Source: Nocardia harenae NBRC 108248
Lineage (GTDB): Bacteria > Actinomycetota > Actinomycetes > Mycobacteriales > Mycobacteriaceae
NCBI RefSeq assembly: GCF_001612885.1
Contig: NZ_BDBH01000005.1
Span: forward strand, 248,001 to 312,000
Direction: 5' to 3'
Length of the DNA stretch: 64,000 bases
In this document: in pieces, positions 36,062 through 46,139 of the stretch
Layout of the letters: every line of letters begins with the position of its first letter
How positions within the stretch are numbered: the stretch's first letter is position 1
Notes under the pieces: generated by a model
The model's database searches: none
Told to the model about the DNA's origin: nothing
Seen by the model: only the letters and a program-made list of their open reading frames with translations
Position numbers and translations under genes: made by a program

Positions 36062-36646
36062 ATGCGGACTCCGATGCTGCTGACGATCCTCGCCGCGGCC
36101 GCCGTGCTCACCGGCTGTGACGACAGCGGCTCGGCCGGGCTCGCGCCCTCCCCGAACGCGGTCACCAGCACGCTCGGCGCCCCCACCACGGCCGCCGAGC
36201 CGGTCCCCACCGACGCGCAGCCCAAGCGGGGCGACAAGAGCCGCGGCGCGATGCTCACCGTCACCGGTATCCGGATCGGCCACCACCCCGGTTTCGAGCG
36301 GGTGGTCTACGACCTCGGCGGCACCGGCACGCCGGGCTGGGTGGTCGAGTACACCGACCGCGCGGTGCAGGACGGCAGCGGGACGGTGCTCGACATCGAC
36401 GCCGGCTCCGTTCTCGAGGTGCGGATCCTCGGCTCCGCCTACCCCTTCGACACCGGGGTCGCCCCGTTCGACAACTCCGAGCCGGTGCGCGATCCGGAGG
36501 CGCCGGGGGTCACCGGGGTCTACCGCACCATCGTGTTCGAGGGCGAGACCCAGTCCTTCATCGGGGTGCGCGGCGACCGGCCGCCCTTCGAGGTGCGCAC
36601 CGCCACCGGCCCTGCCCGGCTGATCGTGGATATCGCGACGCCCTGA
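36062..36646 (+). CDS. Lipoprotein with AMIN-like domain
   Basis: The 194-residue product has a lipoprotein signal (LLTILAAAAVLTGC, lipobox LTGC, Cys at about 19), a Thr/Pro-rich linker, then a beta-rich domain (GIRIGHHPGFERVVYDLGG, GVTGVYRTIVFEG, FEVRTATGPARLIVDIATP) characteristic of AMIN-like envelope proteins. It is probably surface-exposed. TAGCAT at 36050-36055 six bases before ATG suggests a leaderless mRNA. Confidence 0.88.
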   Translation: MRTPMLLTILAAAAVLTGCDDSGSAGLAPSPNAVTSTLGAPTTAAEPVPTDAQPKRGDKSRGAMLTVTGIRIGHHPGFERVVYDLGGTGTPGWVVEYTDRAVQDGSGTVLDIDAGSVLEVRILGSAYPFDTGVAPFDNSEPVRDPEAPGVTGVYRTIVFEGETQSFIGVRGDRPPFEVRTATGPARLIVDIATP

Positions 36647-36669
36647 CGCGCCGGAACTGCGCGTCAGGG
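36641..36669. terminator. Hairpin overlapping the lipoprotein stop codon
   Basis: CCCTGACGCG (36641-36650) pairs perfectly with CGCGTCAGGG (36660-36669) around a 9-base loop. The stop TGA of the lipoprotein gene is inside the left arm. The convergent membrane-protein gene ends at 36677, so it may terminate both. Confidence 0.6.
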
Positions 36670-36676
36670 CTGATGC

Positions 36677-37003
36677 TCAGACCCGCGGCCGCACCGTCCG
36701 GCGCCACTGCTGGTCGCTGCTGTCCCTGCTGCGTTCCCGCTGCTGACGCCGCCTGCGCTGCTCGAAGACCAGCGCGGCGCCGGTGAGCACGCTCACCACC
36801 GCGACCCCGACCAGGAAGAGCGCGGACTCCGACCACCCGGTCAGCGAGATCACCGCCGCGAGCACCGCGGCGAAACCACCGATGCCGAGCAGCCCGAAAC
36901 CGGCCCAGTACCTGGTGTCGGCGAGGGTCGACCCGGGGCCGGGGCGACGCGAGATATCGGCGGCTCCGTCGAGCGGGGGAATCTCCCAATGCGAATCGGT
37001 CAT
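36677..37003 (-). CDS. Two-helix membrane protein, unknown
   Basis: The 108-residue product starts MTDSHWEIPPLDGAADISRR, has two membrane helices (GFGLLGIGGFAAVLAAVISLTG and LFLVGVAVVSVLTGAALVF) and an Arg/Gln-rich cytosolic C-terminus. No family was recognised with confidence. ATG 37003 is preferred; the longer in-frame opening to 37201 has no coding character. The gap to the NRPS (37004-37299) holds the divergent promoters and nothing else that I recognise. Confidence 0.75.
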   Translation of the reverse strand: MTDSHWEIPPLDGAADISRRPGPGSTLADTRYWAGFGLLGIGGFAAVLAAVISLTGWSESALFLVGVAVVSVLTGAALVFEQRRRRQQRERSRDSSDQQWRRTVRPRV

Positions 37004-37299
37004 CACACACACCTTCGTTCGTCGTGCCGTATCCGCCGGGTGCCCTGGCCATGCCGGGTGAAACGGTGCCGCCCCTTGACGGAATACGCCCCGGAAACCG
37101 CTCGACAGTGCTGTCCGGAAGCATTCGATGACCACCGCGAATTCCTGGCTACATATCGAATGGCTATCGAAGAGATTCTTGCCTCGGCAAACTATCGGCA
37201 CCGCCGAAACCCCCGCGCCGGGAAGCGCGCAGTAGCGGGCGGATGTCGACAGCCGTAGTATTCGGCCCGTTTCAGGCCTCGCTCGACAGGACGTTCATC

Positions 37300-40200
37300 G
37301 TGACCAGCAGTACCCGGCACACGCCACCGTCGTCGCGGCGTTCCCGGAACAAGCGGGCGCCCACCGCGCGCGCGGCCACGCTCACCGCCCTGCTCGCGGC
37401 CGCCGCGGAGCGCAACCCGGACGGTGTCGCCGTGCGCTGCGGGGACGAGTCGCTCACCTACCGCGCGCTCGACGACCGCTCCACCCGGCTCGGCCGGCTA
37501 CTGCTGGCCAGGGGCGCGGCGCCGGAGTCCGCCGTCGCGGTGGCGCTGCCGCGCTCGATCGACGCCGTGGTGACGCTGTGGGCGGTGGCCAAGACCGGCG
37601 CCGCCTACGTGCCGATCGACCCGGCACTGCCCGCCGCTCGCCTGGACTACCAGGTGCGCGACTGCGGCGCGCTGCTCGGCGTGACCGATCGGGCGCACGC
37701 CGGATCGCTGCCGGACCGGCTGCCCTGGCTCGCCGTCGACACCGCGGCGACCGCGGAGCTGATCGCCGCCGAGGCCGGCGATCCCATCTCCTACCTGGAC
37801 CGCCCGACCGTGCTCCGGTCGTCCAACGCGGCCTATGTGATCTATACCTCCGGATCCACCGGGCAACCCAAGGGCGTCACCGTGACGCATGCCGGGCTCG
37901 CCGGGCTCTGTGTGGAACAGGTCACTCGTTTCGGCCTCACGCCGGACGCCGGCACGCTGCACTTCGCCTCGCCCAGCTTCGACGCCTCCATCCTGGAGCT
38001 GCTGCTCGCCGTCGGCGCCGCGGCGACCATGGTGATCGCGCCGCCCACCGTGCTCGGCGGCGGCGAGCTGGCCGCCCTGCTGGCCGGGCAGGAGGTCACG
38101 CACGCCTTCCTCACCCCGTCCACGCTGGCCACGCTCGACCCCGCGAGCGTGCCCGCGCTGCGGGTGCTCGTGGTCGGCGGCGAGCCGTGCCCGCCCGCGC
38201 TCGCCGACCGCTGGGCGGCGCACACCGCCCTCTTCAATGCCTACGGCCCCACCGAGGCCACCATCGCCGCGACGCTGGCGGGCCCGATGACGCCGGGCGT
38301 CCCGGTGACCATCGGCGCCGCGCTGCCCGGCGTGCACTGCCGGGTACTCGACGCCAAGCTGCGCCCGGTCGGCATCGGCGTCGCCGGTGAGCTCTACCTG
38401 GGCGGCCCCGGGCTGGCGCGCGGCTACCGGGGGCGGCCCGCGCTCACCGCGCAGCGCTTCGTGGCCGACGCGAACGGCGCGCTGCTCTACCGCACCGGAG
38501 ATCTGGTGCGGCGCAACGGTACCGGCGACTTCGAGTACCTGGGGCGGCTGGATCAGCAGGTTCAGGTGCGCGGGTTCCGGATCGAGCTGGGCGAGATCGA
38601 GGCCGCGCTCGGCGCGCAGCCAGGCGTGCGCGCGGCGGTGGTCGTCGACCGCCGCACGGCCGCGGGCGACACCGCGCTGGTGGCCTATATCGAGCCCGGC
38701 CCTGACGCCGCCCCCGACCCGGCGGCGCTGGCCGACGCGGTGGCCAGGGTGCTACCGCGCTACATGGTGCCGAACTCCATCACGCTGCTCGACCGCATTC
38801 CGCTGACCACCTCCGGCAAGGCGGACCGCACCGCGCTGCGCGGCCGCCCGGTGGACGAGTCGCCCTACCGCCCGCCCTCCGGCGCGGGTGAGGAGCTGGT
38901 CGCCCAGGCCTTCCGCGCGGTGCTCGACCGCCCGAGGGTCGGCGCCGACGACGACTTCTTCGTGGTCGGCGGCAATTCGCTGCTCGCCACCCAGGTCGCG
39001 GCCCGGCTCGGCGACGCGCTGAACGCGCAGGTGCCGCCGCGGCTGGTCTTCGACCACCCGACCGTCTCCGGCCTCGCGGTGGCGGTACGCACCGAGCTCT
39101 TCGACCCGGCCCGGCCCCCGCTGCTGGCACGGGCGCGGCCGGACCGCATCCCGCTCTCCCCCGCGCAGCTGCGGTTCTGGCTGCGCAACCAGTTCGACAC
39201 CGCCTCCGCGGTGGACAACCTCGGCTTCGCGCTCACCCTGACCGGCGCGCTCGACGTGCCCGCACTGCACGCCGCCTTCGCCGACGCGGTGATCCGGCAC
39301 GAATCGCTGCGCACCAGGTACCCCGCCGACGCCGATGGCCCGCACCAGGTGGTGCTCGACGCCGACGCGGCGCTCTCCGCGCTCCGGGTGCACGAGGCCA
39401 CCGCCGAACCGGACTCCCCCGCCGTCGCCGCCTGGGTGGACGAAATCCTGTGGCGCGGTTTCGATGTCGCGCGCGAAGTACCGCTTCGGGTCGGGCTGCT
39501 GCGCACCGGCGATCGGCACGTGCTCGTCTGCGCCATGCACCACATCTGCGCCGACGGCTCCTCGCTGGCGCCGCTCGCGCGCGACATCGCGGCGGCCTAC
39601 GCGGCGCGCAGCGCGGGCACCCCGCCCGCCTGGCAGCCGCCCGCCGTGCAGTACGCCGACTACTCGCTGCGGCAGCGCGACGTGCTCGGCTCCCGCGACG
39701 ACCCGGAGTCCCCGCTCGCCCGCCAGCTCGCCTACTGGAAACAGGAGCTAGCGGGCATCCCGGACGATCTGGAGCTGCCCGCCGACCGCCCGCGCCCCGC
39801 GGTGGCCTCGCTGCGCGGCGCCTCGGTGCAGCGCGAGGTGTCGGCGGCGCTGCACGGCGCGCTGCGCACCGTCGCGCGGCGGCACAATGCCACCGTCTTC
39901 ATGGTCATGCGCACCGCGCTCGCGGTGCTCATGGCCCGGCTCTCCGGCGTCACCGACGTGACCATCGGGGTGCCGATGACGAACCGGGCCGAGGCCGCGC
40001 TGGACGACGTGGTCGGCATGTTCGTCAACACGACGGTCTCGCGCACCAGGGTGGATCCGGGCGAGAGCTTCGGCGCGCTGCTCGGCCGCACCAGGGAGCG
40101 CGACCTGGTGAACTTCGCGCACTCCGAGGTGCCGTTCGAGCACGTCGTGGATGCCGTGGACCCGCTCCGCTCGCCCGGCAGGCACCCGCTCTACCAGGTC

Positions 40201-43200
40201 GGCTTCGCCTTCCAGAACTTCTCCGAGGCGCGCATGTCGATGGCGGGGGTGGCGTTCTCCGGCTTCGACCTGGAGACCAGGACCGCCAAGACCGACCTGC
40301 ACATCGCCGTGGTGGAGTCGCGCACCGACGACGGCGCGCCCGGACCGATCGTGGTCCGCTTCACCTACGCCACCGACCTCTTCGACGCCGCGACGGTGGA
40401 GCGCTTCCTCGGCGGCTACCTGCGGCTGCTGGAGCAGATCGCCGCCGAGCCGGGCCGGGTGGTCGGCGAGCTCGACGTCATCGAGCCGGCCGAGCTGCGG
40501 CTGCTGCGCGCCTGGTCGACCGGGCCGGTGCGGCCGGTGCCCGCGGAATCGCTGCTCGCGCCGCTGCACCGGTTCGCCGCGACCAGCCCGGACGCGGTCG
40601 CGGTGACCGGCGCGGGCGGGACGCTGACCTACGCCGAGCTCTCCGGCGCGGTGAGCAGGCTCGCGCGCTGGCTGATCGGGCGCGGCGTCGGGCCGGAGGC
40701 GGTGGTGGCGGTGGCCATGCGCCGCTCGCTGGCGCAGTACATCGCGCTCTGCGCGGTGGTCGAGGCCGGTGGCGCGTGGGTGCCGATCGATCCGGACCAC
40801 CCGGCCGAGCGGATCGGCTACGTGCTGGACTCCGCGCGCCCGGTCTGCACCCTCTCCACCAGCGGCGACGGCTTCACGGCTGCCCCGGCCGAGCTGGTCG
40901 ACACCCTCGATCTCGCCGGCTACGCCCGCTTCCCGGTGACCGACGCCGAGCGCACGGCCCCGCTGCACCCGGACAACCCCGCCTACCTCATCTACACCTC
41001 CGGCTCGACCGGCAAGCCCAAGGGCGTGGTGATCACGCACCGCGCCATCGTCAACCAGATCGAGTGGATGCGGCACGAGTACCGGGTCACCGCCGCCGAC
41101 ATCTACCTGCAGAAGACGCCGGGCACCTTCGACGTCTCGCTGTGGGGCCACTTCCTGCCGCTGCGCTCCGGCGCCACGCTGGTGCTCGCCGGGCCGGACG
41201 AGCACCGCGACCCCGGTGCGCTCTCCCACCTGATCGCCGAATACCGCTGCACGCTCACCGATTTCGTGCCGTCCATGCTGGCCGCCTTCGCCGCGCACTG
41301 CGAACCGGCCGAGCTGAGCACGCTGCGCGACATCTTCGTCATCGGCGAGGCGCTGCCGCCGGAGACCGCCCGCGCCTTCGCGCAGCGCTGCGCCGCCGGG
41401 ATCCACAATGTCTACGGCCCCACCGAGGCCGCGGTGAGCATCACCAAGCACCCCGTCGGCCCCGGTGACGATGCCGCGCTGCGGGTGCCGATCGGCACCC
41501 CGGAGTGGAATTCCCGGGTGCTGGTGCTGGATTCCAGGCTCTGCCCGGTGCCGGTCGGCGCCGTCGGCGAGCTGTACCTGGCCGGGGTGCAGCTGGCCCG
41601 CGGCTACCACGGCCGCGCGGCGCTGAGCGCCGACCGCTTCGTCGCGAACCCGTACGACCACGCCGGGACCAGGATGTACCGCACCGGCGACCTGGTGCGC
41701 TGGAACCCGCGGGGCACGCTCGACTACCTCGGCCGCACCGACTTCCAGGTCAAGCTGCGCGGGCACCGGATCGAGCTGGGCGAGATCGAGGCGGCGCTGC
41801 TCGCCCTGGCCGGAATCGGCCAGGCCGCGGTGGTGGTGAAGACCGGCGACACCGGCGATCACCTGGTCGGCTACGTCGTCCCCGAGCCCGGCGCCGCGCT
41901 CGACCCGGACGCGCTGCGCACCGCCGTCGCCGCCGCGCTGCCCTCGTACATGGTGCCGTCGGCGGTGGTCGTGCTGGCCGAGCTGCCGGTGAACACCAGC
42001 GGCAAGCTGGACCGGGCGGCGCTGCCGAGCCCGGTCTTCGCCTCCCGCGCGCTGGTCGCCCCGCGCAGCCCGCTGGAGGAGACGGTGGCCGCCGCCTTCG
42101 CCGATGTGCTCGGGCTGCCCGAGGTCGGGGTGACCGACGACTTCTACGAGCTCGGCGGCTCGTCGCTGCTCGCCTTCTCGCTGCACCAGCGGCTGACCAG
42201 GGATCTCGGGCGGCGGGTGCCGATGGCGGCGCTGCTCGGCGATCCGACCGCCGCGGGCGTGGCCGGCTACATCAGCGGGGCCGACACCGCGGCGGCCGCG
42301 AACCCGGCCGACGACGCCCTGCTCGACGACGACATCTCGCCGTTCACCATGACCCCGCGCGCGGTGCTGCTCACCGGCGCCACCGGCTTCCTCGGCGCGC
42401 ACCTGCTTCGCGCGCTGCTCGACCGCACCCCCGCGACGGTATATTGCCTGGTCCGGGCAGGTTCCGACGCGCAGGCGGTCGAGCGGGTGCTGGCCGCCCT
42501 GCGGCGATACCGGCTGCGCGAGGACGGTTTCGAGCGGGTCCGGCCGGTGCCCGGCGACCTCGCCGCGCCCCGGCTCGGGCTCGCCCCCGCCGACTACGAG
42601 CGGCTCGCCGCCGAGATCGACGTGGTGCACCACAACGGGGCCAGGGTGAACCACATCGAGCCGTACGCGCGGCTGCGCGCGGCGAATGTGGAGGGCACCC
42701 GCGAGGTGCTGCGGTTCGCCCGCACCGGGCGGATCAAGCCGCTGCACTTCGTCTCGACCATCAATACTGCCGTCCGCGCCGACGGCGCGCCGGTGACCGA
42801 GGACATCCGGCTCACCGCCGACGAGCTGCCCGGCAGCGGGTACATCGCCTCCAAGTGGACCGCCGAGGAGCTGGTGCGGCGGGCCGCCGAGCGCGGGCTG
42901 CCCGCCCGCATCTACCGGCCGGGGACCATCAGCGGCACGGCCTCCGCCGGGATCAACAGCACCTCCGACGCGCTGTGGAACCTGTTGCGTGCCACCGCTG
43001 TTCTCGGCATGGCGCCCGATCTGGGCGACGCGGCGGTCTCGCTGGTTCCGGTGGATTACGTCGCCGACGCCGTCGTCACCATGGCCGGGCGGGCGGGCGC
43101 CGAGACCGTGTACCACCTGGTGAACCCGGAACCCGTTGCGGTGCGGGAGATCTACGACATCCTCCGGTTGGAGGGGATACCTGTTTCCACCGTTCCGCTG

Positions 43201-43461
43201 GAGCAGGTGCGGGACGCGCTGGAGCGGGAATCCCGGCTCCGCGAGGCCGCCGGTGACGACACCCTGACCCGCGCCGCGCTCCTCACCACCGATTTCGCCG
43301 GACTTCCGGTGCATCTCGACTGGCGCGACGACCACACACAGGCGATGCTGTCAGGCACCGGCGTACTCCGCCGACCGGTCGACCGGGCCGTTCTGGCAGC
43401 GTATGTCCGGGAATTCCTGGCGTCGGGGTTCATTCCGGCCCCGGCGGGGATACCCTCGTAG
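37300..43461 (+). CDS. Two-module nonribosomal peptide synthetase with terminal reductase (A-T-C-A-T-R)
   Basis: The product is about 2053 residues. A1 (core motif [11 protein letters not shown] at about 182), T1 (Ser560 in VGGNSLLA), C (about 630-1070; HHICADG at 747, LCL-like), A2 ([11 protein letters not shown] at about 1232), T2 (Ser1622 in LGGSSLL) and R (about 1685-2040; [12 protein letters not shown], Tyr1848-Lys1852 in YIASK). It should load two amino acids, make a dipeptide and release it as an aldehyde by NAD(P)H reduction. There is no starter C domain, so the first amine is probably free. Pocket residues read by eye are D-A-L-F-V-G-A-I-A (A1) and D-V-W-D-F-I-V-V-S (A2); I do not assign substrates. 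An upstream ATG at 37243 is an alternative start. No tailoring genes lie beside it. Confidence 0.93.
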   Translation: MTSSTRHTPPSSRRSRNKRAPTARAATLTALLAAAAERNPDGVAVRCGDESLTYRALDDRSTRLGRLLLARGAAPESAVAVALPRSIDAVVTLWAVAKTGAAYVPIDPALPAARLDYQVRDCGALLGVTDRAHAGSLPDRLPWLAVDTAATAELIAAEAGDPISYLDRPTVLRSSNAAYVIYTSGSTGQPKGVTVTHAGLAGLCVEQVTRFGLTPDAGTLHFASPSFDASILELLLAVGAAATMVIAPPTVLGGGELAALLAGQEVTHAFLTPSTLATLDPASVPALRVLVVGGEPCPPALADRWAAHTALFNAYGPTEATIAATLAGPMTPGVPVTIGAALPGVHCRVLDAKLRPVGIGVAGELYLGGPGLARGYRGRPALTAQRFVADANGALLYRTGDLVRRNGTGDFEYLGRLDQQVQVRGFRIELGEIEAALGAQPGVRAAVVVDRRTAAGDTALVAYIEPGPDAAPDPAALADAVARVLPRYMVPNSITLLDRIPLTTSGKADRTALRGRPVDESPYRPPSGAGEELVAQAFRAVLDRPRVGADDDFFVVGGNSLLATQVAARLGDALNAQVPPRLVFDHPTVSGLAVAVRTELFDPARPPLLARARPDRIPLSPAQLRFWLRNQFDTASAVDNLGFALTLTGALDVPALHAAFADAVIRHESLRTRYPADADGPHQVVLDADAALSALRVHEATAEPDSPAVAAWVDEILWRGFDVAREVPLRVGLLRTGDRHVLVCAMHHICADGSSLAPLARDIAAAYAARSAGTPPAWQPPAVQYADYSLRQRDVLGSRDDPESPLARQLAYWKQELAGIPDDLELPADRPRPAVASLRGASVQREVSAALHGALRTVARRHNATVFMVMRTALAVLMARLSGVTDVTIGVPMTNRAEAALDDVVGMFVNTTVSRTRVDPGESFGALLGRTRERDLVNFAHSEVPFEHVVDAVDPLRSPGRHPLYQVGFAFQNFSEARMSMAGVAFSGFDLETRTAKTDLHIAVVESRTDDGAPGPIVVRFTYATDLFDAATVERFLGGYLRLLEQIAAEPGRVVGELDVIEPAELRLLRAWSTGPVRPVPAESLLAPLHRFAATSPDAVAVTGAGGTLTYAELSGAVSRLARWLIGRGVGPEAVVAVAMRRSLAQYIALCAVVEAGGAWVPIDPDHPAERIGYVLDSARPVCTLSTSGDGFTAAPAELVDTLDLAGYARFPVTDAERTAPLHPDNPAYLIYTSGSTGKPKGVVITHRAIVNQIEWMRHEYRVTAADIYLQKTPGTFDVSLWGHFLPLRSGATLVLAGPDEHRDPGALSHLIAEYRCTLTDFVPSMLAAFAAHCEPAELSTLRDIFVIGEALPPETARAFAQRCAAGIHNVYGPTEAAVSITKHPVGPGDDAALRVPIGTPEWNSRVLVLDSRLCPVPVGAVGELYLAGVQLARGYHGRAALSADRFVANPYDHAGTRMYRTGDLVRWNPRGTLDYLGRTDFQVKLRGHRIELGEIEAALLALAGIGQAAVVVKTGDTGDHLVGYVVPEPGAALDPDALRTAVAAALPSYMVPSAVVVLAELPVNTSGKLDRAALPSPVFASRALVAPRSPLEETVAAAFADVLGLPEVGVTDDFYELGGSSLLAFSLHQRLTRDLGRRVPMAALLGDPTAAGVAGYISGADTAAAANPADDALLDDDISPFTMTPRAVLLTGATGFLGAHLLRALLDRTPATVYCLVRAGSDAQAVERVLAALRRYRLREDGFERVRPVPGDLAAPRLGLAPADYERLAAEIDVVHHNGARVNHIEPYARLRAANVEGTREVLRFARTGRIKPLHFVSTINTAVRADGAPVTEDIRLTADELPGSGYIASKWTAEELVRRAAERGLPARIYRPGTISGTASAGINSTSDALWNLLRATAVLGMAPDLGDAAVSLVPVDYVADAVVTMAGRAGAETVYHLVNPEPVAVREIYDILRLEGIPVSTVPLEQVRDALERESRLREAAGDDTLTRAALLTTDFAGLPVHLDWRDDHTQAMLSGTGVLRRPVDRAVLAAYVREFLASGFIPAPAGIPS

Positions 43462-43552
43462 TCCGTACCGACCAGGTTTCTCACCTGAGAGAATCGGATA
43501 CCCCGTCGGTGTCACCCACAGCGAGCGCCGACGAGAAACGGAGTTTCACTCG

Positions 43553-44887
43553 ATGTCCACCGGCAGGAACGCGCCCCGCGGGGTGACCAAGCGCGCAATC
43601 GCGGCGTTGTTGTTCTGGAGAAAGGATTCTTCGCAGCAGGGCGGCAACGGGTCCGAGTCGACGGAGGTCGCGCCGTCCGCCGACTCGGCGCGCAGCGCCG
43701 ACGCACCGGTGACGACGGTCGAGAAGGCCGAGTCCCCCGCGGCCGATTCGGCGGCGACCCCCGTCGACCCGACCGGTTCTCCGGCCACGGCCTTCGACTC
43801 GGTGGTGACCACTCCCGAGCGGGCCGAGCCCGAGGCAACGGCAGCCGCCGACGCGGACGTGCTCCCGCCGACCGCCGACGAGCCCGCCGTTTCCCCGAAG
43901 CCCGTGGACGATGCCGCACCCACCACGCCTGTCGACGAACCCGCCGCTCCCGCGAGGTCCGTGGACGATGCCGCGCCCACCACGCCTGTCGACGAACCCG
44001 CCGCTCCCGCGAGGTCCGTGGACGATGCCGCACCCTCCGCCATCGGTAAGCCCGCCGCGGATGCGACGGCTCCGGCCGAGAGCGCCCCGGCCAAGAAGGC
44101 CCCGCGGAAGAAGGCGGTGGCCAAGGCGGCCGATCCGGCCAAGAAGACCGCCGCCAAGAAGGCCCCTGCCAAGGCACCGGCCAAGAAGGCCGCGGCGAAG
44201 TCCACCACTCCGCGCAAGACGACGCGCAAGCCCGCCGCGCCGAAGGTCGAGGAACGCGTCCTCACCCCGCGCCGCCTGGCGGACAGCGCATACCGCGAGG
44301 AACAGTTCGCCGCCCGCTACGAAGGCCCGATCGCCCCGTTCAACCACCTGGTCGACAAGCTCATCGAGGAGAGCGGCGACCCACTCCCGTACCTGGCCCC
44401 GATCTACGGCGGCACCGAGGCCCGCCTGCTCTCCCTGTTCCGCGACCCCGGCCCGAAGACCCGCGCGGGCCAGCAGAACAGCGGCCTCCTCTCCCCGGAG
44501 AACGACGACCAGGCCGCCGAACGCTACCTGGAGTTCTTCCAGTCCGCGAAGCTGCGCATCGACGACCTGATCACCTGGAACACCTACCCCTGGTACACCA
44601 GCCGCAAGCCCTCCACCGCCGACATCGACCGCGGCCTCGCCCCCCTGGAACAGGTCATCGCCCTGCTTCCGAAGCTGAAGGTCGTCCTGGCCCACGGCCT
44701 GGACGCCCAGGCCGCCTGGCGCCGCTTCGAGCGACAGCACCCCGAGGTGGCGGGCAAACTCATCGTCATCCCGACCTACCACACCAGCAAGCAGGCGCTC
44801 TTCACCCAGGACGAAGCGGTCCGCGCGCAGCGCGAGGACAAGCTGCGCAAGGACTTCGCCCAGGCCGCGGAGCACCTCGTCGAGTGA
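43553..44887 (+). CDS. Uracil-DNA-glycosylase-like protein with long Ala/Lys-rich tail
   Basis: The 444-residue product has an acidic, Pro/Ala/Thr-rich N-terminus with tandem repeats (about 20-175), a strongly basic Ala/Lys stretch like histone H1 or HupB tails (about 178-235; APAKKAPRKK, KKAPAKAPAKKAAAK), and a C-terminal domain (about 240-444). The latter shows DPGPKT, SGLLSPEND, WNTYPWY, LPKLKVVLAHG and TYHTSKQAL, which recall the uracil-DNA glycosylase superfamily motifs (water-activating loop, WN, and H-x-S in place of HPS). The basic tail would bind DNA. Assignment to the UDG superfamily is by motif and not certain. GTG 44884 of the next gene overlaps its stop. Confidence 0.7.
   Translation: MSTGRNAPRGVTKRAIAALLFWRKDSSQQGGNGSESTEVAPSADSARSADAPVTTVEKAESPAADSAATPVDPTGSPATAFDSVVTTPERAEPEATAAADADVLPPTADEPAVSPKPVDDAAPTTPVDEPAAPARSVDDAAPTTPVDEPAAPARSVDDAAPSAIGKPAADATAPAESAPAKKAPRKKAVAKAADPAKKTAAKKAPAKAPAKKAAAKSTTPRKTTRKPAAPKVEERVLTPRRLADSAYREEQFAARYEGPIAPFNHLVDKLIEESGDPLPYLAPIYGGTEARLLSLFRDPGPKTRAGQQNSGLLSPENDDQAAERYLEFFQSAKLRIDDLITWNTYPWYTSRKPSTADIDRGLAPLEQVIALLPKLKVVLAHGLDAQAAWRRFERQHPEVAGKLIVIPTYHTSKQALFTQDEAVRAQREDKLRKDFAQAAEHLVE
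43904..44035 (+). repeat. 57-bp in-frame tandem repeat in the glycosylase-like gene
   Basis: Units start at 43904, 43961 and (partial) 44018. The first two are nearly identical, differing by single bases, and encode VDDAAPTTPVDEPAAPARS. The near identity points to recent duplication or slippage, so copy number may vary between strains. Confidence 0.9.
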
Positions 44888-45255
44888 CCGAGGATCTCAT
44901 CGGTACCTGGAGCTCCGACTACGGGTACCACTCCTCCATGGAGGACGAAGAGCTGGTGTTCCGCCCGGACGGTGAGGGTTCGGTGGCGTATGCGAGGCCC
45001 GGTTCCGCCGACCGCATCCTGTTCCGCTGGGCCCCGAGCGGCCCCGAGTCGGTCCTGCTCACCCCGCACCGCTCGTACCGCGACGAGAACGGCTCGGTCA
45101 CCGAGCGCGACCTCCCCGCCGCGGCCGAATTCCACTACCGCCTGGAGCAGGGCATCCGCCCGCTGCTCGACCACCCGCTTCCGGTGCTGGTCGTGATCGA
45201 GCACACCGGCTTCCTGGTCGCCGATTCCTACGCCCAGGTGACCGGCGCCCGCTGA
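44884..45255 (+). CDS. Hypothetical protein coupled to the glycosylase-like gene
   Basis: The 123-residue soluble protein starts MTEDLIGTWSSDYGYHSSMED. The GTWSSD...ELVFRPDGEG pattern recalls small lipocalin-like stress proteins, and the rest (HRSYRDENGSVTERDLP, LPVLVVIEHTGFLVAD) is unrecognised. The GTG start overlaps the upstream stop (GTGA). It ends one base before the convergent 69-residue gene. Confidence 0.75.
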   Translation: MTEDLIGTWSSDYGYHSSMEDEELVFRPDGEGSVAYARPGSADRILFRWAPSGPESVLLTPHRSYRDENGSVTERDLPAAAEFHYRLEQGIRPLLDHPLPVLVVIEHTGFLVADSYAQVTGAR

Positions 45256-45465
45256 TCACCGGTGCCTGCGCGGCCGGTCGCACACCTGCCGCGCGGGCGC
45301 CGACGTGACCCCCGCGTAGACCCGCAGCGCCTCTCCGATCCGCCCCGCCGCCCGCTCCAGCTGCTCGGGCGAGAGCTGCTTGCCGAAGGCCGCCGCGTCG
45401 AGCAGCTGCCGCTGCGTGCGCCGCAGCTCCTCGGCGGCCCGATCGAGTGGGGATGGCTCAGGCAT
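45256..45465 (-). CDS. Small helical protein, probable SOS gene
   Basis: The 69-residue product is mostly amphipathic helix (LDRAAEELRRTQRQLLDAAA, LSPEQLERAAGRIGEALRVYAG) with a basic C-terminus. No family was recognised. A LexA-type box lies 20-35 bases upstream and TAGCGT (45472-45477) is six bases before the ATG, so the transcript is likely leaderless and DNA-damage induced. It could be a cell-division inhibitor or repair accessory, but nothing in the sequence says so. Confidence 0.7.
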   Translation of the reverse strand: MPEPSPLDRAAEELRRTQRQLLDAAAFGKQLSPEQLERAAGRIGEALRVYAGVTSAPARQVCDRPRRHR

Positions 45466-45484
45466 GGCACGACGCTACCCCCTG

Positions 45485-45500
45485 GCGAACATATGTTCGA
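45485..45500 (-). promoter_or_regulatory. LexA-type SOS box
   Basis: Minus-strand TCGAACATATGTTCGC matches the actinobacterial SOS consensus TCGAAC-N4-GTTCGA at 11 of 12 fixed positions and contains the 14-bp palindrome CGAACATATGTTCG (45486-45499). It sits where the -35 of the 45465 gene should be. Confidence 0.75.
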
Positions 45501-45505
45501 GTCGA

Positions 45506-45770
45506 TCAGCCGATCAATTCGGCGAGCCGCCGCCTGCTGCGCGTCCAGCCGGGCGGCGAGCCGGTCGAGTTCGGTGCACCTGCCCAGCGTGTCGAAGGCG
45601 CTCCGGATGTCGGCGGGCACCTCCTGCTCGATCGCCAGCCCGCGCTCCGCATACACTTCGCCTCGTCCGGCACCCCGAGCCCCAGCGCGATCTCGCGGTA
45701 GTGCACTGCCTCCCCGCGCGGGAACCGAACCGCGGTAAGCGGCGTGGTCGCCCCGGTGAAGACCGGTCAC
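45506..45770 (-). pseudogene. Frameshifted small gene remnant
   Basis: Two minus-strand frames carry the coding signal in turn. From about 45760 to 45660 the frame reading TTPLTAVRFPRGEAVHYREI has high third-position GC; from about 45658 the signal jumps to the frame reading EVYAERGLAIEQEVPADIRS and ELDRLAARLDAQQAAARRID. Joined, they would give a helical protein of about 85 residues. A single-base change near 45658 explains the break, and the first part has no good start codon. The original family was not recognised. Confidence 0.5.
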
Positions 45771-45982
45771 AATCTGCGGATCACTCCGACCAGCGACCAG
45801 TTGACGACCACCTGCTGACCGGTGAGCAGATCCGTCTTCACGGACACTTCCTTCAACAGCTGATTGGCAACGAAGTACGGGCTGACTTCAGCCTCGGCCA
45901 TCTCGACTCGGTACGTTCTCCCTGCGATATCGAACTCGACCGGAACTTGCACGTCGGCCCGACCTTTGTTACCCCATGCCAC
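45767..45982 (-). CDS. Small hypothetical protein (71 aa)
   Basis: The product reads MAWGNKGRADVQVPVEFDIA, RTYRVEMAEAEVSPYFVANQ, then LTGQQVVVNWSLVGVIRRL: a compact beta-strand pattern without membrane helix. GTG 45982 is preceded by AGAGGGG; the longer frame to 46141 runs into the divergent promoter and is unlikely. Lower GC than flanks. It is divergent from the membrane protein at 46140 and may belong to the same acquired segment. Confidence 0.6.
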   Translation of the reverse strand: MAWGNKGRADVQVPVEFDIAGRTYRVEMAEAEVSPYFVANQLLKEVSVKTDLLTGQQVVVNWSLVGVIRRL

Positions 45983-46139
45983 CGCTTTACCCCTCTCGTT
46001 TCCGAAAAAGTAGCACGACGCCCCATATCGCTCTGTCGATCGTTCGAATGAACTTCGAACTCCGGCCCGGAGGGGTAAGCCGGCCTGTGCTCGATGTCGT
46101 ATATTCTGCGGCATCATTCTCGGAAGGGGGGGCAGCGAC

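Noticed and set aside
43911..44570. Pro/Arg-rich frame overlapping the glycosylase-like gene
   Set aside because: Out-of-frame shadow of the repeat and Lys/Ala region; no ribosome site.
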